DNA from: Methylovulum psychrotolerans
Lineage (GTDB): Bacteria > Pseudomonadota > Gammaproteobacteria > Methylococcales > Methylomonadaceae
NCBI RefSeq assembly: GCF_002923755.1
Contig: NZ_PGFZ01000010.1
Span: 44,326-108,325 of the forward strand
Direction: 5' to 3'
DNA: 64,000 nucleotides
The notes below the pieces were generated by a model that was not told where the DNA came from, searched no databases, and saw nothing but the letters and a program-made list of their open reading frames with translations. A program made the position numbers and the translations under genes. Position 1 is the first letter of the stretch; each line of letters opens with the position of its first letter. Below are positions 7,625 through 15,030 of this stretch, one piece after another.

Positions 7625-9415
7625 GTGCAAACTAAACCGGACAAGCCCGTTGACCTTTGGAAGCCCATTAAACAAATCGCCCTTGAGCATAAAAAAGCCC
7701 TGGTTTACTCGCACCTGATCGCGGTCTTAGCCACCGTCGCCAGCGTTCCCGTACCGTTGCTGATGCCCTTGCTGGTCGATGAAGTCTTGCTGCATAAACC
7801 GGGCATTGTCATGGCCACTATTGACTTGGTCGCCCTGCCGGAATGGCGGCAACCGATTTTGTATATCGGCGTGGTGCTGTTTATCAGCGTTCTGCTACGC
7901 TTATTCTCCATCCTGTTCAACATCATCCAGTTGCGGCAATTTTCGATGGTATCGAAAGACATCGTGTTCCGGCTGCGCAAAGGCCTGCTTGACCGCTTGC
8001 GGACGATTTCAATGGCCGAATATGAAAGCCTAGGCACGGGTACAGTGGTCACGCATCTGGTCACCGACTTGGACACGCTGGATAATTTTATCGGCAACAC
8101 CATCAGCAAACTGTTGATTGCGGTACTGACCATCATCGGCACAGCGGTGATTTTGCTCTGGATGCACTGGCAACTGGGCTTATTTATCTTATTGCTCAAT
8201 CCGGTGGTGATTTATTTCACCCGCGTAGTCGGGGCAAACGTCAAACACCTAAAAGCTAAAGAAAACTCTGCATACGAAATTTTCCAACAAGCCCTGACCG
8301 AAACCTTGGAGGCCATCCACCAGATCCGCGCCAGCAACCGCGAACAATACTATTGCCAAGAACTGATTACCGCCGCCCGTTCAGTCAAAGACAACGCCAT
8401 CGCTTACGCGTGGAAAAGCGATGCCGCCAACCGCCTCAGTTTTCTGATATTTTTGTTCGGCTTCGATGTATTCCGCGCCGGTGCCATGCTCATGGTGTTC
8501 TATTCCGACTTGACCATGGGACAAATGCTCGCGGTGTTCGGCTATTTATGGTTCATGATGGCGCCGGTACAAGAAGTTTTAAACATCCAATACGGCTACT
8601 TTGCCGCCAAAGCCGCCCTGCTCCGCATCAATCGCCTGAATGCCCTGCAACAAGAGCCGCAATACCCGCATCTGCATAACCCTTTCCAAGGCCAAAAAAC
8701 CGTCGCGGTGCGCGTCGATAACCTGCATTTCAGCTACGGCGAAGACAGTATCCTCAACGGCATAAACCTGCACATCAAAGCGGGCGAAAAAGTCGCCTTA
8801 GTCGGAGCCAGCGGCGGCGGCAAATCGACCCTGATCCAAATCCTGATTGGCCTGTATCCCTGCGCCCCGCAGCGCATTTATTTTAATGATATACCCATTG
8901 AACAGATCGGTTTGGATATCGTCAGAGAAAATGTCGTCACCGTTTTGCAACATCCTGTATTATTTAACGACACCATCCGCGCCAACCTGACCCTCGGTAA
9001 ACCGGCCCCTGATGACGTGCTATGGCACGCCTTAGAAATCGCCCAACTGGGCGAAGTGATAAAAGACTTGGACAAAGGTTTGGATACCGTCGTTGGCCGC
9101 CACGGTATGCGCCTGTCCGGCGGACAACGCCAGCGCATGGCCATTGCCCGCATGGTGGTCGCCGACCCCAAAGTCGTCATCCTTGATGAAGCGACCTCGG
9201 CCTTGGACAGCGAAACGGAGCATAATCTGCACCAGGCTCTGGCGACATTTTTAACAGGCCGCACCACGCTCATCATCGCCCATCGGCTCAGTGCCGTCAA
9301 ACAAGCCGACCACGTTTATGTGTTCGAGCAAGGCAGCATTTGCGAGCAAGGGCGGCACGAAACCTTAATCCAACAAAATGGCCTTTATGCCAAGCTATAC
9401 GGCGAGTACCAATAA
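7625..9415 (+). CDS. ABC-type exporter, fused membrane and ATPase domains
   Basis: This is a half-transporter that would act as a homodimer in the inner membrane. An N-terminal six-helix membrane domain covers about residues 25-325. The ATPase follows with Walker A GASGGGKST, signature LSGGQRQR, Walker B VVILDEATSALD and the H-loop IIAHR. The length of 596 residues is typical for the MsbA/MdlB exporter class. Substrate cannot be told; the group includes lipid and multidrug exporters. GTG at 7625 is the only reasonable start, because no Met occurs until the first membrane helix region, and no clear ribosome site precedes it. A PHP phosphoesterase gene starts 2 bp after its stop. Confidence 0.88.
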   Translation: MQTKPDKPVDLWKPIKQIALEHKKALVYSHLIAVLATVASVPVPLLMPLLVDEVLLHKPGIVMATIDLVALPEWRQPILYIGVVLFISVLLRLFSILFNIIQLRQFSMVSKDIVFRLRKGLLDRLRTISMAEYESLGTGTVVTHLVTDLDTLDNFIGNTISKLLIAVLTIIGTAVILLWMHWQLGLFILLLNPVVIYFTRVVGANVKHLKAKENSAYEIFQQALTETLEAIHQIRASNREQYYCQELITAARSVKDNAIAYAWKSDAANRLSFLIFLFGFDVFRAGAMLMVFYSDLTMGQMLAVFGYLWFMMAPVQEVLNIQYGYFAAKAALLRINRLNALQQEPQYPHLHNPFQGQKTVAVRVDNLHFSYGEDSILNGINLHIKAGEKVALVGASGGGKSTLIQILIGLYPCAPQRIYFNDIPIEQIGLDIVRENVVTVLQHPVLFNDTIRANLTLGKPAPDDVLWHALEIAQLGEVIKDLDKGLDTVVGRHGMRLSGGQRQRMAIARMVVADPKVVILDEATSALDSETEHNLHQALATFLTGRTTLIIAHRLSAVKQADHVYVFEQGSICEQGRHETLIQQNGLYAKLYGEYQ

Positions 9416-9417
9416 CC

Positions 9418-10269
9418 ATGCCCGAACCTGACCCAAGCAAACCGCAAATTTACGACCTGCACTGCCATTCCACCGCCTCAGACGGGGCTTTGTCGCCCAC
9501 CGCCGTGGTGCAGCGTGCCTATGAACGTGGCGTAACCGATCTGGCTCTGACCGACCACGACACCACTGCCGGACTGGCCGAGGCGGAACGTTGCGCCGCC
9601 ACCGCCGGCATAACCCTGATCCCCGGCATAGAACTGTCCGCACAATGGCGGCACCAATGCTTCCATATTGTCGGCCTAGGCATTAACTCTGCCTACCCGC
9701 CCCTAGCCGATGCCACGCAACGGTTACAAAACACCCGCATGGACAGGGCGGAACGGATTGCCGACAAACTGGAAAAAAAACGCATCCCCGGTGCCTTAGC
9801 CGCAGTCATGGCGGCAGCGGGTGACGGCATGATCACGCGTAGCCATTTTGCCGACTTTCTGGTCGCCGGACACCATGTTAACAGCCAACAGGAAGCTTTT
9901 GACCGCTATCTGGCCAAAGGCAAACCCGCCTACGTCTCGACCGCGTGGGCAGAATTGGTGGAAGCGGTCGGCTGGATTACCCAATCCGGCGGCGTGGCGG
10001 TGCTGGCGCACCCCCTGCGTTACAAACTCAGCGCCAACCAAATGCGCCTCTTACTGACTGCGTTTAAAGACGCGGGCGGACAAGGCATAGAGGTCGTTAC
10101 CGGACGCACCAACCCCGACGAAATCAGCCGGGTCTGCCAATACGCCAAAAACTTTGGCCTGAGCGGCTCGATGGGTTCCGACTTTCACGGGCCCGACCAA
10201 TGGGTGGAACTCGGTCGCCTTATGGCCCTGCCGCCGCAAATCCAACCCGTTTGGCAATTACTTAACTAA
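9418..10269 (+). CDS. rnm: PHP-domain phosphoesterase (RNase AM / YciV type)
   Basis: This is a metal-dependent phosphoesterase of the PHP superfamily. Relatives such as E. coli YciV (RNase AM) trim 5' ends of RNA and split 3',5'-nucleoside bisphosphates. Visible metal ligands are DLHCHST near the start, LTDHDT around residue 46, PGIEL, the AHPLRY segment and SDFHG near the end. The protein has 283 residues, the normal length. ATG at 9418 is chosen because it lies 2 bp after the ABC exporter stop and starts directly before the first motif. The symbol is by family resemblance only. Confidence 0.82.
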   Translation: MPEPDPSKPQIYDLHCHSTASDGALSPTAVVQRAYERGVTDLALTDHDTTAGLAEAERCAATAGITLIPGIELSAQWRHQCFHIVGLGINSAYPPLADATQRLQNTRMDRAERIADKLEKKRIPGALAAVMAAAGDGMITRSHFADFLVAGHHVNSQQEAFDRYLAKGKPAYVSTAWAELVEAVGWITQSGGVAVLAHPLRYKLSANQMRLLLTAFKDAGGQGIEVVTGRTNPDEISRVCQYAKNFGLSGSMGSDFHGPDQWVELGRLMALPPQIQPVWQLLN

Positions 10270-10390
10270 CCGCACAGCGGGTAAAAAACTTACCCGCCGC
10301 CGCAATTCACTTTTGCGCACATCGCCAATAGTATCGCCTCCCCTATTGAGTTAAAATATCCCCATTCAACCCACTAAAGAAGTCAAGATT

Positions 10391-11341
10391 ATGCAAATCG
10401 TACTCGCAAACCCCCGTGGATTCTGTGCCGGTGTAGACCGCGCCATCGAAATCGTCGACCAAGCCATAGAAGCGTTCGGCGCCCCCATCTATGTCCGTCA
10501 TGAAGTCGTGCATAACCGTACCGTCGTTGACGGCCTGAAAGAAAAAGGCGCGATTTTTATCGAAGACCTGACCGACGTACCCGTCGGCTCTTACCTTATC
10601 TTCAGTGCCCACGGCGTTTCCAAACAAGTACAGCAAGAAGCCAAAGAGCGCAACCTGACCATTTTTGATGCCACCTGCCCCCTAGTCACCAAAGTGCATC
10701 TGCAAGTCGCCAAACACGCCAAATCCGACCGCGAAGTGATCCTGATCGGCCACGCCGGCCACCCCGAAGTGGAAGGCACCATGGGCCAATACGAAAAATG
10801 CACGGAAAACGGCGGCATTTATCTGGTCGAAACCCCCGAAGACGTCGCCAAACTGCACGTCAACAACCCCGACAACCTGGCCTACGTCACCCAGACCACC
10901 CTGTCCATGACCGATACCCAAATCATGGTCGATGCCCTCCGCGCCCGGTTTAGCTCCATCCAAGACCAGAAAAAAGACGATATTTGCTACGCCACCCAAA
11001 ACCGTCAAGACGCGGTGTATGAGCTGGCAAAAACCGCCGGCACCATCTTAGTGGTCGGCTCGCCGAACAGTTCCAACTCCAACCGCCTGCGCGAAATCGC
11101 CGAACAGCTCGGCAAACCCGCCTACCTGATCGATACCGCCAAGGACATGCAGCAAGAGTGGTTTACCAACATTGATGTCGTCGGCGTAACCGCCGGCGCC
11201 TCCGCCCCCGAAGTCTTAGTACAAGAAGTGATTAACCAACTGAAACAATGGGGCGGCCAATCGACTATTGAAATCCAAGGCATTGAAGAAAAAGTCGTCT
11301 TCTCCCTGCCCAAAGGCCTAAGAAAAGCCAGTGTCGCCTGA
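10391..11341 (+). CDS. ispH: 4-hydroxy-3-methylbut-2-enyl diphosphate reductase
   Basis: IspH carries out the last step of the MEP isoprenoid pathway, reducing HMBPP to IPP and DMAPP with an iron-sulfur cluster. The three cluster cysteines are visible: Cys12 in NPRGFCAGV, one in FDATCPLV and one in [11 protein letters not shown]. Other family motifs are [15 protein letters not shown], [11 protein letters not shown] and [13 protein letters not shown]. The length of 316 residues is normal. The start is at ATG 10391. The next gene, hslR, overlaps its end by 11 bp, so the two are probably translated together. Confidence 0.97.
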   Translation: MQIVLANPRGFCAGVDRAIEIVDQAIEAFGAPIYVRHEVVHNRTVVDGLKEKGAIFIEDLTDVPVGSYLIFSAHGVSKQVQQEAKERNLTIFDATCPLVTKVHLQVAKHAKSDREVILIGHAGHPEVEGTMGQYEKCTENGGIYLVETPEDVAKLHVNNPDNLAYVTQTTLSMTDTQIMVDALRARFSSIQDQKKDDICYATQNRQDAVYELAKTAGTILVVGSPNSSNSNRLREIAEQLGKPAYLIDTAKDMQQEWFTNIDVVGVTAGASAPEVLVQEVINQLKQWGGQSTIEIQGIEEKVVFSLPKGLRKASVA

Positions 11342-11729
11342 ACTGGAGTCCCTCCGCCTAGATAAATGGCTGTGGGCGGCGCGTTTTTTTAAGACCCGTG
11401 CCGATGCCGCCGAAGCCATCAACGGCGGCAAAGTCCACGTCAACAAACAACGCGCTAAGCCAGGTAAAGACATTAAAGTCGGTGCACAACTGAGCATCAG
11501 CAAAGACCGCTACCGCTGGGAGATCACCGTCACCGCCCTCAGCGGCCAACGCCGCGCCGCCAAAGACGCGGCGCTGCTCTACGAAGAATCCCCGGAAAGC
11601 CACGCCCAACGCCAACTGCAAATCATCCAACAGCGCGAACAACGGGAATTTTTAGCCATCAACGGCATAGACCACAAGCCCAATAAAAAAGAACGCCGCT
11701 TGATCCATCGGTTTAAAGATGGGCAATAA
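11331..11729 (+). CDS. hslR: Heat shock protein 15 (ribosome recycling, S4 domain)
   Basis: Hsp15 binds free 50S subunits that still carry a blocked nascent chain. The N-terminal S4 RNA-binding domain is clear ([20 protein letters not shown], then INGGKVHVN). A basic tail ([14 protein letters not shown]) ends the 132-residue protein, as in E. coli Hsp15. The start is GTG at 11331, inside the end of ispH. No terminator is obvious before the CRISPR leader. Confidence 0.92.
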   Translation: MSPELESLRLDKWLWAARFFKTRADAAEAINGGKVHVNKQRAKPGKDIKVGAQLSISKDRYRWEITVTALSGQRRAAKDAALLYEESPESHAQRQLQIIQQREQREFLAINGIDHKPNKKERRLIHRFKDGQ

Positions 11730-12066
11730 CGCCCATCACCTTACCGCGTTTCCGGTACAGAAAAGCTCCCCTCGCGATCAATATGAGCGGCATCAAACGG
11801 AGCGCAAAGGTCTTTAGCCTTTGGACGATAACCTAAAGCCAACGCATTAACATTCCGCTTACCCCCTGTAGCTTACCCATAACCATAACAGACCAGCCCC
11901 TATTTTTACCCCCTAAGCCTGCACCCCCAAAATTTAGGAATAAATTTAAAGCCCAAATTTACTTAATAATAATCAATAACTTATAGTAGCATCAAAAAAC
12001 ATTGGTTTTTCTTGCCAAAATCCCCGTAAAGCCTATATACTCTAGCCTCTGAAGCATCTAACTCCA
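11730..12066 (+). promoter_or_regulatory. AT-rich CRISPR leader region
   Basis: No gene is seen. The last 130 or so bases before the first repeat are AT-rich with short A and T runs. In type I-F arrays the leader lies upstream of the repeat in this orientation, so transcription is expected to run rightward from here. The first part, next to hslR, holds nothing I can name. Confidence 0.5.
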
Positions 12067-12694
12067 GTTAACCGCCGCACAGGCGGCTTAGAAAAAAAGT
12101 TAAAATCAAAACTGATGTTCCCCATTGTTAACCGCCGCACAGGCGGCTTAGAAAGATTATTGTCGCTAATAATGATTAACGAGCCAGTTAACCGCCGCAC
12201 AGGCGGCTTAGAAATCTTATGAGTTGGGCTATCACGCTTGGGGTACGTTAACCGCCGCACAGGCGGCTTAGAAACACCCGCCGCCTGCGCCAGCGCATCG
12301 CTGATAGTTAACCGCCGCACAGGCGGCTTAGAAAAGCCCTCGAAACCGAAACCGACCCTTTTTTGCGTTAACCGCCGCACAGGCGGCTTAGAAAATGCTT
12401 CGCGCCATGTTAGCCATGACAGGCATGTTAACCGCCGCACAGGCGGCTTAGAAAATGTTGAAGGCCTTGATTGATTGCTTGGTGTTGTTAACCGCCGCAC
12501 AGGCGGCTTAGAAATTTTCCGGTTTTTGAAAATACAAAAACTTAATGTTAACCGCCGCACAGGCGGCTTAGAAAAATAGTCGAAGAGCGCGATCAGCTTT
12601 CGCAGTGTTAACCGCCGCACAGGCGGCTTAGAAATTTACATTATAAGAACTTCTGTTTGTTGTAATGTTAACCGCCGCACAGGCGGCTTAGAAA
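12067..12694 (+). CRISPR. CRISPR array, 11 repeats and 10 spacers, type I-F-like
   Basis: Eleven identical 28-bp repeats begin at 12067 and recur every 60 bp, the last at 12667. All ten spacers are exactly 32 bases and are all different. Each repeat starts GTTAACCGCC, has a 5-bp stem (CCGCC/GGCGG) around the loop GCACA, and ends TTAGAAA. Stem size, loop size and the 28/32 geometry are those of type I-F (Csy) arrays. No cas gene lies within the window on either side. Confidence 0.97.
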
Positions 12695-12797
12695 ATCAAT
12701 CTTAGCACCCGACTGGATTTGTTTCAGAAACGTTTGTAGGCAAGCATTTTTATGCTGAAATAGTCACGCTGTACCAAAAATTACACGAGGCTGACTT

Positions 12798-13007
12798 ATG
12801 ATCCATAGATACCAAGACAATTGCCGTTTTTGCGCCCATTATCTGGGCGGACAGCGCTGTAAGGCATTCCCTTTGTCGATACCTGCTTACTTATGGTCGG
12901 GCGACAACCAGCACCGTAGCCCCTATGATGGCGACCAAGGCATCCAGTATGCGTCTAAGCAGATGGCCGTGCCCGATGCAGATGCCTTTCTGTCCGGCAA
13001 TTATTAA
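12798..13007 (+). CDS. Small conserved CxxC protein
   Basis: This 69-residue protein has Cys9 and Cys12 (CRFC) plus Cys21, followed by AFPLSIPAYLWSGDNQH and a GDQGIQY segment. That pattern is one I know from small uncharacterised bacterial proteins with a zinc-ribbon-like head, and no function is established. A ribosome site (ACGAGG) precedes ATG 12798 at good distance, which supports a real gene. It lies 103 bp after the last CRISPR repeat, but nothing links it to CRISPR function. Confidence 0.6.
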   Translation: MIHRYQDNCRFCAHYLGGQRCKAFPLSIPAYLWSGDNQHRSPYDGDQGIQYASKQMAVPDADAFLSGNY

Positions 13008-13085
13008 TGGCTGGCGCATCCGTCACTGTTAACCGTCGGCCAGCATTTACAGCAGCTTAAAAACCCAAATGCCATTATCTACCCC

Positions 13086-13409
13086 TCACAAACAAGTTGG
13101 CGGCTTGGGCAACCCCGCCAGCTTGCAAGTATACTTCAACGGCCCAGCGGGGAATAAGCGCTGCAAATAACGGCTATTGCCCTTCTCTTCCCCTAGCGTC
13201 TTCGCTATGGCTTTGGCGAATACCCGTGCATTGGGCAGATGCTTATACTGCCGATAATACCCCCGCATAAATTCAATCAGCTCCCAATGCGCCTCCGTCA
13301 ACTGAATCTGGTTAGCAGCGGCTAATGCCTCGGCGACCGTAGGGTTCCAATCCGCCGCATTCACCAAAAAACCTTGCTCGGTAGTCGGTAAGGCGATACC
13401 TTCAACCAT
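13086..13409 (-). CDS. tusE: TusE/DsrC-family sulfur carrier with both DsrC cysteines
   Basis: TusE accepts persulfide sulfur from TusBCD for 2-thiouridine in tRNA; the related DsrC carries sulfur for dissimilatory sulfite reductase. The C-terminal arm reads YTCKLAGLPKPPTCL. It has the penultimate-region Cys common to all members and, 11 residues earlier, the second Cys found in DsrC but absent from E. coli TusE. The protein has 107 residues. The start at 13409 overlaps the tusB stop in a TAATG arrangement. It is the last gene of gdx-tusB-tusE. The operon points to TusE, the two cysteines to DsrC chemistry; I use tusE with reserve. Confidence 0.83.
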   Translation of the reverse strand: MVEGIALPTTEQGFLVNAADWNPTVAEALAAANQIQLTEAHWELIEFMRGYYRQYKHLPNARVFAKAIAKTLGEEKGNSRYLQRLFPAGPLKYTCKLAGLPKPPTCL

Positions 13410-13699
13410 TAAGACCATGATTGTGTCACTGTATTTTTAACGGTCAACGCCACCAGCCCGGCATAATCGACCAAAGCCAACCCTGCTACCAAGTCAGCTT
13501 GGGCAAGGCCGCGTATCTGTAAATCATCCGCTAAGGCAAACACCTGGCAGGCCCCTGTTAAGCGGCTTATCTCCTGCGCCCAACGGCTATTTTTTAACAA
13601 TCCCAGCACCGCGCCATCCAAAAAAACCACATCATCCCCTGCGCCGATCCGCGCCAGTACCGCCGCATCCGGCGGCGTTTGAAAAATGAGCTGTAACAT
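13409..13699 (-). CDS. tusB: TusB/DsrH-family sulfur relay protein
   Basis: This 96-residue protein is of the DsrH/TusB family, part of the TusBCD heterohexamer that passes sulfur to TusE. It has the DDVVFLDGAVLG start region and the CQVFALADDLQIRGL segment with the conserved central Cys and the Asp-Leu-x-x-Arg-Gly pattern. It is coupled to its neighbours by overlapping stop/start codons on both sides (TAATG). The usual partners tusC and tusD are not next to it in this window. Confidence 0.8.
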   Translation of the reverse strand: MLQLIFQTPPDAAVLARIGAGDDVVFLDGAVLGLLKNSRWAQEISRLTGACQVFALADDLQIRGLAQADLVAGLALVDYAGLVALTVKNTVTQSWS

Positions 13700-14019
13700 T
13701 ACACCGTATCCGTTATTTTTAAGCCAATAATGCCGATAATCACCAGTAACAGCGAGAGCAAACGCGGCCAGTCCGCCGATTCTTTAAAAAGGACAATCCC
13801 CAGAATGGCTATGCCGACTGCACCGATGCCCGTCCACACGGCATAAGCCGTACCGATAGGTAAGGTTTTAATCGCCAACGTCAGCAGATAAAAGCTCAGC
13901 GCACCAGAAGCGGCAGTCAGCAAGCTTGGCCAAAGCTGGGTGAAGCCTTCGTTATACTTAAGGCTGACCGCAAAAACAATCTCTATCACACCCGCCAAAA
14001 ACACTAATAACCACGCCAC
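13699..14019 (-). CDS. gdx: SMR-family guanidinium exporter-like protein (Gdx/SugE)
   Basis: This is a four-helix small multidrug resistance protein of 106 residues. The essential membrane Glu is in [13 protein letters not shown]. The signature [14 protein letters not shown] and the ending GIIGLKI closely match E. coli SugE/Gdx, which exports guanidinium in exchange for protons. It is first in an operon with tusB and tusE, an unusual pairing. The upstream region has no recognisable guanidine riboswitch. The membrane-transporter call is firm; the substrate rests on similarity. Confidence 0.88.
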   Translation of the reverse strand: MAWLLVFLAGVIEIVFAVSLKYNEGFTQLWPSLLTAASGALSFYLLTLAIKTLPIGTAYAVWTGIGAVGIAILGIVLFKESADWPRLLSLLLVIIGIIGLKITDTV

Positions 14020-14074
14020 AATAACCTCTTTTTCTTAACAAAACAGCGGACATTTTACAACATGTAGGGGGCAA

Positions 14075-14109
14075 GGGCATGTAAGTCTGCCGCAAACAGA
14101 CAAATGCCC
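14075..14109. repeat. Two-tier hairpin in the gdx/LamG intergenic region
   Basis: Outer arms GGGCAT/ATGCCC and inner arms GTCTG/CAGAC form a two-tier hairpin around a 7-base loop. It may be a small interspersed repeat, since GTAGGG and CCCTAC flank it in the style of the palindromic element at 31847-31995. Confidence 0.4.
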
Positions 14110-14117
14110 TACGTTTA

Positions 14118-14133
14118 AGGTAAATATTTACCT
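14118..14133. promoter_or_regulatory. Perfect 16-bp palindrome (possible operator)
   Basis: AGGTAAATATTTACCT is a perfect palindrome 71 bp before the LamG gene and about 100 bp before gdx on the other strand. Perfect symmetry and the shared divergent position suggest a repressor site. No regulator is identified. Confidence 0.35.
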
Positions 14134-14204
14134 GCCTTCGCCGAGATTCTTTGCTACATTACCTCCGACACAGCGATTATCATCATAAAAAGGACTGGAA
14201 AGCC

Positions 14205-14972
14205 ATGAAAACCACGACAAAATGCCTATTATCCCTCGTTGCCGCCATCGGCACTTATAACGCCCAAGCCGCCCCATTGAATAATATGGTCGCCAACTGG
14301 CATATCGACGAGGGTGCAGGCCAAAAAATCCTTGATTCATCGGCTTATGGCAAACATGGGCAACTGGGCGGCAGCACGGCGGCAGATGCCGCCGACCCAC
14401 TCTGGATTAGCCGCCGTTTTGACGATGCGGCGTTAAATTTCACGGGTGGACAGTATGTAAAAATACCTCATGCGGCTATTTTAGAGCCGCAAAAAATCTC
14501 TGTGGAAGCGTGGATAAAAGCAGGGACGACTGACGCAACCGTACCGCTGTATGTGCTTGCCAAAAGCAACCATGCCTGTAGTTATGCCGCATACGGCCTC
14601 TATCTGCACGAAAATGCGACGCACAGCAATGGCGTGCCTTATTTTTATGTCGCCAACAGTGACGGCTCGTCTTATACCGAATCGCCCGATCCGGGCTATA
14701 GCTTAATGGATGGCAAATGGCATCATTTGGTCGGCACTTATGACCTGAACGCCGTCAGGTTATATGTAGACGGCGTACAAGTCGGTACCGGAACACCAAC
14801 AAAATCAGCCATCGGCTACGGCAGTTTCAGCCAAAAAGATGTCTATATCGGCAGTTTTGACAATGGGGCAAATGGATGCCCATACCAGTTTATCGGCAGC
14901 ATTGACGAAGTAAGGATATGGAATAAAGCCTTGACTGCCAGTGATGTGTTGACCCGCTATAAGGGCTATTGA
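14205..14972 (+). CDS. Secreted LamG-domain protein
   Basis: This 255-residue exported protein has a signal peptide ending about residue 22 (AQA, then APLNN). The mature part is one concanavalin-like LamG/laminin-G jellyroll. Visible family features are VANWHIDEGAGQKILDSS near the start, VEAWIKAG in the middle, DGKWHHLVGTYD, VRLYVDGVQVG and a closing GSIDEVRIWNKAL. Such domains bind sugars or proteins at the cell surface. No catalytic domain is attached. ATG at 14205 is chosen because the signal peptide begins there. It is a single gene, followed by a strong terminator. Confidence 0.85.
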   Translation: MKTTTKCLLSLVAAIGTYNAQAAPLNNMVANWHIDEGAGQKILDSSAYGKHGQLGGSTAADAADPLWISRRFDDAALNFTGGQYVKIPHAAILEPQKISVEAWIKAGTTDATVPLYVLAKSNHACSYAAYGLYLHENATHSNGVPYFYVANSDGSSYTESPDPGYSLMDGKWHHLVGTYDLNAVRLYVDGVQVGTGTPTKSAIGYGSFSQKDVYIGSFDNGANGCPYQFIGSIDEVRIWNKALTASDVLTRYKGY

Positions 14973-14980
14973 CAGGCACA

Positions 14981-15007
14981 AAAAAGGGCGGTCAAGCCGC
15001 CCTTTTT
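14981..15007. terminator. Bidirectional Rho-independent terminator
   Basis: The stem AAAAAGGGCGG at 14981-14991 pairs with CCGCCCTTTTT at 14997-15007, with the 5-base loop TCAAG. A-run and T-run flanks serve the converging LamG gene and mltD. Confidence 0.85.
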
Positions 15008-15030
15008 ATCGGTGTCGGTGTCAGAACGTT

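Noticed and set aside
11730-12066. tRNA or small RNA in the CRISPR leader
   Set aside because: No cloverleaf or strong stem was found; the stretch reads as a plain AT-rich leader.
12238-12474. Open frame on the plus strand with repeated VNRRTGGLE
   Set aside because: Same cause: translation of CRISPR repeats and spacers.
12042-12620. Long open frame on the minus strand with a tandem SKPPVRRLT repeat
   Set aside because: It is an artefact of the CRISPR array: the repeat is translated each 60 bp, a multiple of three, so the frame stays open.
13900-14150. Guanidine riboswitch upstream of gdx
   Set aside because: No ykkC-type conserved segments and no paired ACGG/ACGA hairpins were found; the hairpin present has other loops.
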